Shown here: positions 50,111 to 58,922 of the stretch, one piece after another
Position numbering within the stretch: position 1 is the stretch's first letter
Layout of the letters: every line of letters starts with the position of its first letter
Made by a program: the position numbers and the translations under genes
NCBI RefSeq assembly: GCF_051055405.1
Contig: NZ_CP167068.1
Location: 1,674,001 to 1,738,000, forward strand
DNA length: 64,000 bases
From: Pseudolachnospira sp051055405
GTDB taxonomy: Bacteria; Bacillota; Clostridia; Lachnospirales; Lachnospiraceae
Reading direction: 5' to 3'
Notes under the pieces: model-generated
The model's input: the letters and a program-made list of their open reading frames with translations, nothing else
The model's database searches: none
Told to the model about the DNA's origin: nothing

Positions 50111-51436
50111 TTAAAGCAGCTGCTTTTTCAGTTGGAGAGCCAGCTTTTCTCCCAGTATTTCGCACGCTTCCGGTTCGCCAGAAATCTCTCCGATCACAAA
50201 ATCGTCCCGTTCCTCACTATAATAAAGCCCCCGCAGCCGCAGCATCCCATTTTTGATCTCAGCATGAGCCGCAATGGGGGAGCTGCATCCGCCGTCCAGT
50301 GTCCGCACAAAACTCCGCTCCGCTCTGGCGGCAAATGACGCTTCGGGATCAAAAAAGCCGTTCAGATACGAGTAGTCTTCTCCCTTTCGTCCTTGAATAG
50401 CCAGAATACCCTGACCGGCAGCCGGGATCATTTCTTCCACCGAAAAATACCGGCTGATCCGCTCGGAAAGGCCCAACCGCTTTAACCCAGCCGCCGCCAG
50501 GACAAGCGCTCCATATTCCCCGGTATCAAGCTTCTTAATCCTGGTCAATACATTGCCCCGAATGTTGCAAAACGTAACGTCCGGGTACAGCTTACTCAGC
50601 TGCACCATCCGCCTCCTGCTGGAACAGCCCACCGGCAGGGTCCGATCCCATTCCGTTTGATTGATTGGCAATACCAAGACATCCCTGGGATCCTCTCTGC
50701 GGGAAAACCCAAGAAGAGGCAATTCCTCCGGCACTTCCATGGGCATATCTTTTAAACTGTGTACCGACAGATCACTTCTGCCGTCCAAAAGCGCCTGATC
50801 CAGTTCCTTGACAAAGAGGCCTTTTCCTCCAATCTGATCCAATCTTCGGTCTAATATCCGATCGCCCATTGTCTTCATGGTCAAAAGCTCCACCGGACGC
50901 CCCGGCAGTTCTTTTTTCAGATATTCTACCACCATTTCTGACTGAATGACAGCCAGACGGCTCTCTCTGCTTCCTACCCGTATTGGTTTCATATGCTCTC
51001 TCAGCGCAGCCGCTGTCTCCTTTACCAATCTATGATCGCTCCCATCTCCAGCTAACCCAATCACCAGCTTCTCGGTTTCCACCAAAGCGGGAAAAAAGAA
51101 ATCACAAAGACTTTGATCCGACGCCACATTGACTGGGATGTGTTTTTTCTTTGCCTCCCAATAAACCGCCTCGTTCACTTTCTCATCACCTGTAGCGGCC
51201 AAGATGAGAAAAAATCCATCTATTCCTCCTGTACAGTATGCCCCCCTCCACCAAGTAATACGCCCTTCGGATAAAAGACGCTGAAGCTCGGAAGAAAGTT
51301 CCGGCGCCCAAACCGTAACCCTTGGTCCGAATCCAAGAATGCTTCTCACACGGCGCGCCGCAATATTTCCACCCCCGACCACCAAAATTGGCTTTTCTTC
51401 CAGGGAAATAAAAACAGGAAAACGTTTCTTATTCAT
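50111..51436 (-). CDS. hemC: Fused precorrin-2 dehydrogenase-like domain / hydroxymethylbilane synthase
   Basis: 441 residues. Residues 1-155 form a Met8/SirC/CysG-N-type domain: NAD-binding PILVVGGGNIAARRV, then NVASDQSLCDFFFPALVE. It would oxidise precorrin-2 to sirohydrochlorin. From about 157 (KPIRVGSRESRLAVIQSEMV) comes a complete porphobilinogen deaminase, with the dipyrromethane-cofactor cysteine near residue 384 in LDGGCSSP. ATG 51,436 has GGGAGA 9 nt upstream and overlaps the hemA stop by 8 bp; an in-frame ATG farther upstream would only add hemA-overlapping residues. It combines two non-consecutive steps of the route in one chain. Confidence 0.93.
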   Translation of the reverse strand: MNKKRFPVFISLEEKPILVVGGGNIAARRVRSILGFGPRVTVWAPELSSELQRLLSEGRITWWRGAYCTGGIDGFFLILAATGDEKVNEAVYWEAKKKHIPVNVASDQSLCDFFFPALVETEKLVIGLAGDGSDHRLVKETAAALREHMKPIRVGSRESRLAVIQSEMVVEYLKKELPGRPVELLTMKTMGDRILDRRLDQIGGKGLFVKELDQALLDGRSDLSVHSLKDMPMEVPEELPLLGFSRREDPRDVLVLPINQTEWDRTLPVGCSSRRRMVQLSKLYPDVTFCNIRGNVLTRIKKLDTGEYGALVLAAAGLKRLGLSERISRYFSVEEMIPAAGQGILAIQGRKGEDYSYLNGFFDPEASFAARAERSFVRTLDGGCSSPIAAHAEIKNGMLRLRGLYYSEERDDFVIGEISGEPEACEILGEKLALQLKKQLL

Positions 51437-52658
51437 GATATAAATTCTCCCAAACAGACAGGCATTGACGAAGCACATCGCTTCCCGCCTCATCCCGGAG
51501 GGCAAACAACAAACGGCGGACGACTTTCGACGCCGCATCCTCGGCTCCTGCCTCCAATAAAGCTCTTTCCTGGGCGGAGAGAGGCAATTTTTTCAGCGTC
51601 TTTCCCATCCGCCAGACGAGATCATCCGCCGAAGCCTGACTGATCTTTTGTACCTTGGGAACAACGTCCCGGCACTCATACCAGCTGGCGAATTCTTCCT
51701 GCTGCTCCTGCAAAAGCTGCTCCGCTACCGCTAGACGCTCCTGCAGCCGCTTTGACTTCGGACATACGGGGAAATGGTCAATATCATAGAGCGTGACCTT
51801 CGGCAGTTCCTTTATTTCTGGCTCAATATCCCGCGGAACCGCCAGATCAATAAAAATCATCTCCCGTTCCATCTTCTGTTTCGCCAAATCGCTGTATTTG
51901 ATGGTCGTATTGGGGCTGCTGGTAGCGCTGACCACCAGGTCGCAGGCAGGCAGCAGCTCCATTCTCTCCCCATAATTAATCCGTTTACAGCCGGCAGGAA
52001 TTTCCACCATTCCGCTTCGGTACTGGCGTACGGTCACCGTTACATCGGCCCCTTCTTCCACCAGCGCTAAGGCAGACCGTTTCCCCATCTCTCCATTTCC
52101 AATGACCAGACAGGTCTTGCCGGAAAAATCATAGCCGCCCTGCTTCAAAAAGCGAATCGCATGCTCAATGGCAGAAGTATTGGCCGTCGACATTTGAAGA
52201 TTGGATTTTACCTTTTTGCCAACCGTGAGCGCCATACGAAACAGCACCTCTAATACCGGATCTGTGCTTTCCGCTTCCCTTGCCAAATTCCATGCTTCCC
52301 GTACTTGGGTCAAAATCTGATCTTCTCCTAAAATCATGGATTTCAGGCCACTGGTCAGGCGAAACAGATGAGAAATCGCCTCCGCCCCGGTCCTTTGCAC
52401 CAAATATTTTCGGTACGCTTCCAGAGAGAGTTCTTTCCATTCGCAGAGCCATTGTTCCAGCGGAAGCGCTTGCTCTTCCCTGCTATTGACCCATAGTTCC
52501 GTCCGATTACACGTGGACAAAATCATACATCCGCTCACGCCGTCTTGGAGCTTTAGGGCTTCTAGGGCTTCCATCTGCGCTTTTTTTGTAAAAGAAAATT
52601 TTTCCCGTACTGGAATCGGAGCCAAACTGTGGTCGATTCCTGCCATCTGTATACTCAT
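51429..52658 (-). CDS. hemA: Glutamyl-tRNA reductase
   Basis: 409 residues. It reduces glutamyl-tRNA to glutamate-1-semialdehyde with NADPH, the first step of the C5 pathway. Catalytic Cys50 sits in ILSTCNRTELW, the NADPH domain has LVIGNGEMGKRSALAL, and the C-terminal dimerisation helices are present. It starts inside the last codons of cbiC (4-bp overlap) and leads into the fused hemC. Confidence 0.96.
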   Translation of the reverse strand: MSIQMAGIDHSLAPIPVREKFSFTKKAQMEALEALKLQDGVSGCMILSTCNRTELWVNSREEQALPLEQWLCEWKELSLEAYRKYLVQRTGAEAISHLFRLTSGLKSMILGEDQILTQVREAWNLAREAESTDPVLEVLFRMALTVGKKVKSNLQMSTANTSAIEHAIRFLKQGGYDFSGKTCLVIGNGEMGKRSALALVEEGADVTVTVRQYRSGMVEIPAGCKRINYGERMELLPACDLVVSATSSPNTTIKYSDLAKQKMEREMIFIDLAVPRDIEPEIKELPKVTLYDIDHFPVCPKSKRLQERLAVAEQLLQEQQEEFASWYECRDVVPKVQKISQASADDLVWRMGKTLKKLPLSAQERALLEAGAEDAASKVVRRLLFALRDEAGSDVLRQCLSVWENLYHE

Positions 52659-53311
52659 TTATCACTCACTCCTACCCGGCTCGGCTGCAACTGATAAAGA
52701 ATCGCATTGCAAATAGCCGCCGCCACGTTGCTTCCGCCTTTGCGGCCGCGGGCTACAATCGCGGGCGTCTCGGTCTCCAAAATCCATTCCTTGGATGCCA
52801 CCACATTGACAAATCCCACCGGCACGCCGATAATCAGTTCCGGCCGGATCGTCTTTTCTTGAATCATCTCATAAAGGCGAATCAGCGCCGTAGGAGCATT
52901 GCCAATGGCAAAAATCAGCGGTTTTCCCAAAGAAGCCGCCTTTTCCATACTGGCAACCGCCCTGGTAATATGGCGTTCCTTCGCCGTCCTTGCCACATCC
53001 TCATCAGACATGAAGCAATGCACCTCGCCTCCAAAGGCCGCCAAAACCTTCTTATTGATTCCTGCTTTTGCCATCTGCGTGTCCGTGACGATATCCGCTC
53101 CCCGCCGAATGGCCTCCATGGCCCGTTCTACCGGCTGATGAGAAAAACAAAGGTTGTCCGCATAGTCAAAGTCCGCCGTCGTGTGAATGACCCGCTTTAT
53201 CACCGGCTCTTCCAGCGGTGGAAACGTCCGCCCCTTCAGTTCTTCCGTAATGATCTCAAAACTTCTCCGTTCAATATCCATGGGAAGTACCTGCTCCAAC
53301 TCAATTTTCAT
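52655..53311 (-). CDS. cbiC: Cobalt-precorrin-8 methylmutase
   Basis: 218 residues. It moves the C-11 methyl group to C-12, giving cobyrinate. The catalytic histidine is His43 in RVIHTTADFDYADN, and GVPVGFVNVVASKE and ARGRKGGSNVAAAICNA are conserved. Overlaps cbiP upstream by 11 bp and hemA downstream by 4 bp. Confidence 0.96.
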   Translation of the reverse strand: MKIELEQVLPMDIERRSFEIITEELKGRTFPPLEEPVIKRVIHTTADFDYADNLCFSHQPVERAMEAIRRGADIVTDTQMAKAGINKKVLAAFGGEVHCFMSDEDVARTAKERHITRAVASMEKAASLGKPLIFAIGNAPTALIRLYEMIQEKTIRPELIIGVPVGFVNVVASKEWILETETPAIVARGRKGGSNVAAAICNAILYQLQPSRVGVSDK

Positions 53312-54824
53312 CGTCCAAGCCCTCCTCCAAAATCCGATAAACCTGATCCATATCCAGATGACGGCGCAGCGTATCCGCTAAAAGGTCATACTGGGTCTCT
53401 TTATACTGTTGATAATCCATCTGAGGCATCGCGTCAAAATCCAATCCTTTTTGGGCCGCCAAAGCACGAATCACACTGCTTGCGATCTCCGAACGATCAA
53501 AAAATCCATGCACATAGGAGCCGTAAACGCCGGATGCCAGAGCCCCACCGTCCTGCTTCTGTCCGCCAGTCACCGCGTCCTTTAGTACAGTCATCGGGCA
53601 TTGCTTCTCATGGAACGTGCTGATTCCCATATGAATCTCATAGCCTTCCACCAAAAGCCCAGACAGTCCGGCCAAAGGACCCGGCAGCGTTCCCACTGTC
53701 CCGCTTACCCTGGTTCTAGTTTTTTCGCCTGCAAAAACCGTATCCATCGGCAGCAGCCCAATCCCCCGCAGCTCGCCTCCCTCTTCCACACCAAGAGGGT
53801 CTGCCAGGGATTCTCCTAACATCTGATATCCGCCGCAAATGCCAAAAATCACCGTACCGGACTGGTGCGCCTTTTGAATAGCGGCCTCCAATCCATTTTG
53901 GCGGAGCCAAAGGAGATCTCTCATAGTATTTTTTGTTCCAGGGAGCAAAATCATATCCGGATGCCTTAGCTCTGCCACGCTCTTCACATAACGCACCGAT
54001 ACGCCGGCCATGCTTTCCAATACATTGAAATCTGTAAAGTTCGCAATTCTAGGGAGCCGAATCACAGCGATATCGATTGCTTCCACTGTATCATTTCCCG
54101 TCAGCCGCTCCGATAGGCTGTCCTCATCTTCCACATCGATCTGCATATAAGGAACCACACCGACCACCGGGATTTTCGTCCGCTCGGAAAGCAAGGAAAG
54201 TCCTGGGTCTAAAATGGTTTTATCGCCGCGGAATTTATTGATAATTAAGCCCTTAATTCTGGCCCGCTCTTCTGGTTCCAACAGATCGACGGTCCCCACC
54301 AACTGGGCAAACACGCCGCCGCGGTCAATATCTCCCGCCAAAAGCACAGGAGCCTTCGCCAGTTTCGCCATTCCCATGTTGACCAGATCTTCCTGTTTCA
54401 GGTTGATCTCTGCTGGACTGCCGGCCCCCTCCAGCACTATAATATCATATTCTGAGGCTAAAGTCCCATAGGCTTTTTTTATGTCCGGTATCAGTCTTTT
54501 CTTATAAGCAAAATAGTCACGGGCGCTCATATTTCCCAATACTTCCCCGTTTACAATGACTTGGGAGCCCATATCATTGGTCGGTTTTAAAAGAATCGGA
54601 TTCATATATACATGGGGGCGGATTCCAGCGGCCTCCGCCTGCATCACCTGGGCGCGCCCCATCTCAAGGCCATCTTCCGTGATAAAAGAATTCAAAGCCA
54701 TATTTTGAGATTTGAAGGGAGCCACTTTATAGCCGTCCTGATGAAAAATCCGGCATAGCCCAGCCGCCAGCAAGCTTTTTCCCGCATTGGACATGGTTCC
54801 TTGAATCATAATCGATTTTGCCAT
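53301..54824 (-). CDS. cbiP: Adenosylcobyric acid synthase (glutamine-hydrolysing)
   Basis: 507 residues. It amidates the b, d, e and g carboxylates of adenosylcobyrinate a,c-diamide with ATP and glutamine. The N-terminal synthetase has IMIQGTMSNAGKSLLAAGLCR (4-24), and the C-terminal class I-like amidotransferase has nucleophile Cys in FGICGGYQMLG with a late histidine in YVHGFFD. AAGGAG precedes the ATG. Spaced 18 nt behind cobD. Confidence 0.96.
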   Translation of the reverse strand: MAKSIMIQGTMSNAGKSLLAAGLCRIFHQDGYKVAPFKSQNMALNSFITEDGLEMGRAQVMQAEAAGIRPHVYMNPILLKPTNDMGSQVIVNGEVLGNMSARDYFAYKKRLIPDIKKAYGTLASEYDIIVLEGAGSPAEINLKQEDLVNMGMAKLAKAPVLLAGDIDRGGVFAQLVGTVDLLEPEERARIKGLIINKFRGDKTILDPGLSLLSERTKIPVVGVVPYMQIDVEDEDSLSERLTGNDTVEAIDIAVIRLPRIANFTDFNVLESMAGVSVRYVKSVAELRHPDMILLPGTKNTMRDLLWLRQNGLEAAIQKAHQSGTVIFGICGGYQMLGESLADPLGVEEGGELRGIGLLPMDTVFAGEKTRTRVSGTVGTLPGPLAGLSGLLVEGYEIHMGISTFHEKQCPMTVLKDAVTGGQKQDGGALASGVYGSYVHGFFDRSEIASSVIRALAAQKGLDFDAMPQMDYQQYKETQYDLLADTLRRHLDMDQVYRILEEGLDDEN

Positions 54825-54842
54825 CTTCTCGCTCCTTCTTCT

Positions 54843-55874
54843 TTATGCTCGTTTTCGAAAAACCTGTAAAATTCGGATATTTTCTTCATGGGAACGCACC
54901 GCAATTCGGTAATATCCTTGACATAACCCCCGGTAATTACTGCAATCTCGAATGAGAATCCCTTGTTCTTTGCAAAATTCCGCTAAATCCGTCGGTCCCT
55001 GAAAAAAGATAAAATTTGCTTTGGAACCGTACAGACGATAGCCCATCGCAGCCATCTCCTGTGTGAGGAATCGCCGTTCCTCCTGTAAAAGTTCCTGAAA
55101 CCGGCGTACGTATTCCTTTTCTTTTAAGGCGGCAATCCCCGCCTCCTGGGCAGGAACGGATACATTCCAAGGCTGCATCACTTCCTGCATCCTAGCAAGA
55201 AATTCCGTATCAAAACATAAGCCATATCCCAGCCGCAGTCCCGCCATCGCATAGAGTTTGGTAAACGCCTTTAAGATAAAAAGCCGGGGATTTTGATCCA
55301 TTCTGGATTTTACGGAATGTCGTTCCCCTTTGTCAACAAAATCCAAAAAACATTCATCCACCACGCAGAAGGTTCCTGTCTCTTCACATCGCCGAAGCAG
55401 CTTTTGCAAAAAAGAAAACGAAGCCACCTGGCCGGTAGGGTTGTGAGGATTACAGAAAAATACGATGTCTATCCCCGGTACGATCTGGGAAAGAGTCTCT
55501 TCCTCAAACTGAAATTCCATCTCCTGGCGCAGCTTGATAAATTCGATCGGACAGTCTATCGTTCGAAGAGCTTGCTCATACTCATAAAATCCCGGAGACC
55601 AGAGCAGGGCCCGCCGCGGCTTTTTTGCCAGCACCAATCCAAAAATCAGATCGGCAGCGCCGTTTCCGCAAATGATCTCTTCCGGCCGCACATCCTCCGC
55701 CGCAGAAATCGCTTCCCGCAGCTTCCGGCAGAACGGGTCCGGGTAATGTTCGGCAAGATCCACGCCCGCCTTTGCCGCCGCCCGCACTGACTCCGGCATC
55801 CCCAAAAAATTCAAATTAGCGGAAAAATCCAGTTCCACCCGGCTTCCGTAAACATCGCCTCCATGGATGTGCAT
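54843..55874 (-). CDS. cobD: Threonine-phosphate decarboxylase
   Basis: 343 residues, class I/II aminotransferase fold. It makes (R)-1-amino-2-propanol phosphate for the nucleotide-loop linker. The start MHIHGGDVYG, ELDFSANLNFLG, FCNPHNPTG and PLP-lysine segment LKAFTKLYAMAGLRLGY are typical of CobD rather than of histidinol-phosphate aminotransferase. ATG 55,874 follows GGGAGGAGAGG; an ATG at 55,889 overlaps that site. Its product is joined to cobyric acid by the next gene upstream, cbiB. Confidence 0.93.
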   Translation of the reverse strand: MHIHGGDVYGSRVELDFSANLNFLGMPESVRAAAKAGVDLAEHYPDPFCRKLREAISAAEDVRPEEIICGNGAADLIFGLVLAKKPRRALLWSPGFYEYEQALRTIDCPIEFIKLRQEMEFQFEEETLSQIVPGIDIVFFCNPHNPTGQVASFSFLQKLLRRCEETGTFCVVDECFLDFVDKGERHSVKSRMDQNPRLFILKAFTKLYAMAGLRLGYGLCFDTEFLARMQEVMQPWNVSVPAQEAGIAALKEKEYVRRFQELLQEERRFLTQEMAAMGYRLYGSKANFIFFQGPTDLAEFCKEQGILIRDCSNYRGLCQGYYRIAVRSHEENIRILQVFRKRA

Positions 55875-55941
55875 ATCCTCTCCTCCCAAAAATCAACAAA
55901 CCCTTTCAACTTAGAGTTGGTTCCCCCTCATATATCTTTCT

Positions 55942-56919
55942 TTAGAACAACAATTTCCAACCCCATTTTACCGCTGCCACCGCCGCCATCCCCAGACAGG
56001 ACGCGACGATCATCAATCGGTTTGCCCGCAGAATATCCTCCGGTTCAATCTTCCGGTCTGGATTTCCGATGGTTTTCTTTTTATGCAAAACCCCAAAGTA
56101 CATGGCGTCACCCGCCAGTTCCACGCCGAGCCCACCCGCCATCACGGCTTCCGTCTGCGCCGAATTGGGGCTGGCATGATTCCATCGATCTCGTTTATAG
56201 ATTTTCCATGCATTTCTTCCATCCAATCCAGTCAGCCAACAGGCCGCTGTCATCAAAACCGCCGCCAGCCGTGATGGAATATAATTTAACACGTCGTCTA
56301 ACCGTGCGGCTGCACGGCCAAAAAACAAATATTTCTCATTTTGATAGCCAACCATGGAATCCATGGTATTGACCGCCTTATAAAAAAATCCAGCCAGAGC
56401 GCCGCCGCAGGCCATAAAAAGCAAAGGCGCAATCTCCCCATCGGAAGTATTCTCCGCCACAGTCTCCACCGCCGCCTTGACCACTCCTTCTTCGGTCAAA
56501 TTCTCCGTGTCTCTCCCCACAATCATAGAAACCGCTTTTCTGCCGGCCGGAAGGCCTTCCTGCCGCAAAGCGTCATAGACCTTTTTGCTTTCATCCCTTA
56601 AGGAACGAGCGGCCAAAAGCTGATAACAAAATAGTGTCTCCACCGCAATTCCTATCCCCGTGCCTGCCCGGTAGGCAAGCCAAAGCAAAAATGCCGGTGG
56701 AATTAAGGTATAAACAATTACCCCCAATACAAGCAAAATCCCGCCTGCCATTTCCCCCCGTTGGCTTTTGGAAAACGCCTTACGCAAAAGTTTCTCCCAA
56801 TGGGAAATCAGCCATCCGATTCCCCTGACCGGATGCCACAAAAAGTGAGGATCACCCAAAAGTAAATCCAACAAAAAACCCAAAAGCAGGGCAATCCCCG
56901 CCGTCTCCATTCTCGTCAT
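55942..56919 (-). CDS. cbiB: Adenosylcobinamide-phosphate synthase
   Basis: 325 residues, integral membrane protein with about five or six helices. It attaches aminopropanol phosphate to cobyric acid. Typical text: LLLDLLLGDPHFLWHPVRGIGWLI, AVETVAENTSDGEIAPLLF, VNTMDSMVGYQNEKYLFFGRAAARLDDVLNYIPSRL. Spaced 11 nt behind cobU and 67 nt before cobD. Confidence 0.95.
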   Translation of the reverse strand: MTRMETAGIALLLGFLLDLLLGDPHFLWHPVRGIGWLISHWEKLLRKAFSKSQRGEMAGGILLVLGVIVYTLIPPAFLLWLAYRAGTGIGIAVETLFCYQLLAARSLRDESKKVYDALRQEGLPAGRKAVSMIVGRDTENLTEEGVVKAAVETVAENTSDGEIAPLLFMACGGALAGFFYKAVNTMDSMVGYQNEKYLFFGRAAARLDDVLNYIPSRLAAVLMTAACWLTGLDGRNAWKIYKRDRWNHASPNSAQTEAVMAGGLGVELAGDAMYFGVLHKKKTIGNPDRKIEPEDILRANRLMIVASCLGMAAVAAVKWGWKLLF

Positions 56920-56930
56920 AACAAGCCCCG

Positions 56931-57860
56931 CTACTTTATCTTCTGTGCCAGGCCGCAGGCCACCCGGTAAACCGCCCCTGCCTCTTTTGCCAAACGGCAG
57001 GACAAACGCCCCGCCAGCTCCCGGTACCGACGGTCAAAAGCGTCCATCGGAACCACGCCGGAGCCAATCTCTCTAGTCACTACCACCAAAGCAGGATTTT
57101 CCCGGAGCATCCGCTCCAAGACAGGTTCCACCTCGCTTCCCTTTTCTAGAAAGTACCGGACGAACGCAGGAAAATCTTCCAGAATGTCCACTTGCTCCCA
57201 GACTTCCGGCTCCCCATTCTTTCCTTCCCAGACGACAGGCTCTTCTTTTTCTATCAGAGTACGGGCAAAGGCTAATTTTCCCTGATACGCTCCTCCGGTT
57301 ATCAATTGCATGGAACTCTTCTCCTTTTTGGGGACTGTGTTACCCTGTCCCTTCCACCAGACCGGGATACCATGTACCGATTCCACGACCACATCCGCCT
57401 GCTTTGCCAGCCAGGCATTGGCCTCTGCCATCACGTGAAGATAGGTATCCGTCTCACCCTCATACCAAATTCCGTCCCCAAATACATCATTGGATACCAC
57501 AATCAAGGTATCCGCCTGCTCCGCTAAGTGGGCCAAATCGCGAAGAACTGCCTCAAGCGGACGGTCCGGACGGCCTTCCGGCAAAAACATTTCATTGGCC
57601 GCCAAATTGGATAAACACTCCAAAAGTACGGTCGCATGGGGAGGAATCTCCCATTCTTCCAGCCTGGTATACCGTTCCTCTGTCTGAAATCCCTTTCCGT
57701 TTCGAAGCCTTCGATGGCGTAAAATCCGGCCTTGACTTTCTGAATCAAAAGCAGCCATGGTAGCCAGATAAATCAAGGAATCCTGTCTTTGCTCCATGGC
57801 CAGATTCTCCGCAAATTCGGATTTCCCGCTGCCGCTTCCCCCATATACCAGTCCGATCAT
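56931..57860 (-). CDS. cobU: Tandem CobU-like protein: adenosylcobinamide kinase / guanylyltransferase
   Basis: 309 residues, whereas a single CobU is about 180. Residues 1-170 are a CobU domain with P-loop GGSGSGKS (7-14) and His49, the position of the guanylylated histidine, but with the late SNE-x-G motif altered to SNDVFGDG. Residues 184-309 are a second, shorter CobU-like unit with a degenerate P-loop GGAYQGKL (189-196) but a good TREIGSGVVPMDAFDRRYRELAG segment. The two halves thus look complementary. GGAGG precedes the ATG; cobT follows upstream by 12 nt. Kinase activity is likely; how activities are shared is inference. Confidence 0.88.
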   Translation of the reverse strand: MIGLVYGGSGSGKSEFAENLAMEQRQDSLIYLATMAAFDSESQGRILRHRRLRNGKGFQTEERYTRLEEWEIPPHATVLLECLSNLAANEMFLPEGRPDRPLEAVLRDLAHLAEQADTLIVVSNDVFGDGIWYEGETDTYLHVMAEANAWLAKQADVVVESVHGIPVWWKGQGNTVPKKEKSSMQLITGGAYQGKLAFARTLIEKEEPVVWEGKNGEPEVWEQVDILEDFPAFVRYFLEKGSEVEPVLERMLRENPALVVVTREIGSGVVPMDAFDRRYRELAGRLSCRLAKEAGAVYRVACGLAQKIK

Positions 57861-57872
57861 ACCGTCCTCCGC

Positions 57873-58922
57873 TTAAGCCAAAGGCTGATAGGCTTCGATC
57901 TCAACCTGATCAAAGGTGCTCATCTGATCGTATACCTGAAGTCCCATGTCTAACAGAGGAAATAAGGCTACCGCCCCGGTTCCCTCGCCGAGACACATAT
58001 TACAGGTTAAAAACGCACTGACGCCTAAAGCATCCAAAATCATCTGACCGGCCGGTTCCTTGGACACATGGGAGGCAATCAGATAATCCTGCACGCCCGG
58101 ACACAGCCGCACGGCGGTCAACGCCGCGACGCCGGAAATAAAGCCGTCGATCACCACCGGAATTTTTTCCGCCGCACAGCCGAGAAATACACCGGTCAAT
58201 CCGGCGATATCAAAGCCGCCAACCTTCGCCAACACATCGATAGGGTCCGACGGGTCCGGTTGGTGCAGAGCAATGCCATCCTTGATCACCTGAATCTTCT
58301 TTTCCAGGCCGGCACTGGTAAGGCCCGCGCCCTTCCCCGTTACCAATTCCGGGGCAACGTCCAAAAATACGGACGCCATGGCGCTGCTGGTGGTTGTATT
58401 GCCGATTCCCATCTCGCCGGTAGCCAAAATCCGGTATCCCTTTTCCTTTAGTTCCTTGACCTTTCGTATCCCGGCCTCTACCGCCGCGATGGCGGCCTCC
58501 CTGGTCATAGCCGGCTCCTTGGTAAAATTCTTCGTTCCATAAGCGGTCTTATGACGCTCCACACGGGTATCTTTTACCATGCCGGTATCCATGGGAAATA
58601 AGTCTGCGCCTGCGCTCTTTGCCATAATCGCAACGCTGGTTTTTCCATCCAAAAAATTTTCCGCCACAATGGCCGTCACTTCCTGGCCGGTCTGCGTAAC
58701 GCCTTCTTCCACAATTCCATTGTCCGCACAGCAGATCACCACGCCTTTCTTCTCCAAACGAACCTGGTGAGTTCCCGTAATTCCCGCGATCTGCACAACG
58801 ACGTCTTCCAGCTTTCCCAAACTCCGCAGCGGCTTGGCGATACTATCCCAACGCCTACGGCTCTGTTCTTCCGCTCTGGCGTCCCGGCAGGTAATCTTAT
58901 GAATGGTCTCTTCGATGAGCAT
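57873..58922 (-). CDS. cobT: Nicotinate-nucleotide:dimethylbenzimidazole phosphoribosyltransferase
   Basis: 350 residues. It activates the lower-ligand base as alpha-ribazole phosphate. The catalytic glutamate lies in MCLGEGTGAVALFPLLD near the C terminus, and TGEMGIGNTTTSSA and CCADNGIVEEGVTQTGQEVT are conserved. ATG 58,922 has GAGGGG 6 nt upstream; a TTG two codons earlier is possible. It overlaps the end of cbiA by about 26 bp. Confidence 0.95.
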   Translation of the reverse strand: MLIEETIHKITCRDARAEEQSRRRWDSIAKPLRSLGKLEDVVVQIAGITGTHQVRLEKKGVVICCADNGIVEEGVTQTGQEVTAIVAENFLDGKTSVAIMAKSAGADLFPMDTGMVKDTRVERHKTAYGTKNFTKEPAMTREAAIAAVEAGIRKVKELKEKGYRILATGEMGIGNTTTSSAMASVFLDVAPELVTGKGAGLTSAGLEKKIQVIKDGIALHQPDPSDPIDVLAKVGGFDIAGLTGVFLGCAAEKIPVVIDGFISGVAALTAVRLCPGVQDYLIASHVSKEPAGQMILDALGVSAFLTCNMCLGEGTGAVALFPLLDMGLQVYDQMSTFDQVEIEAYQPLA

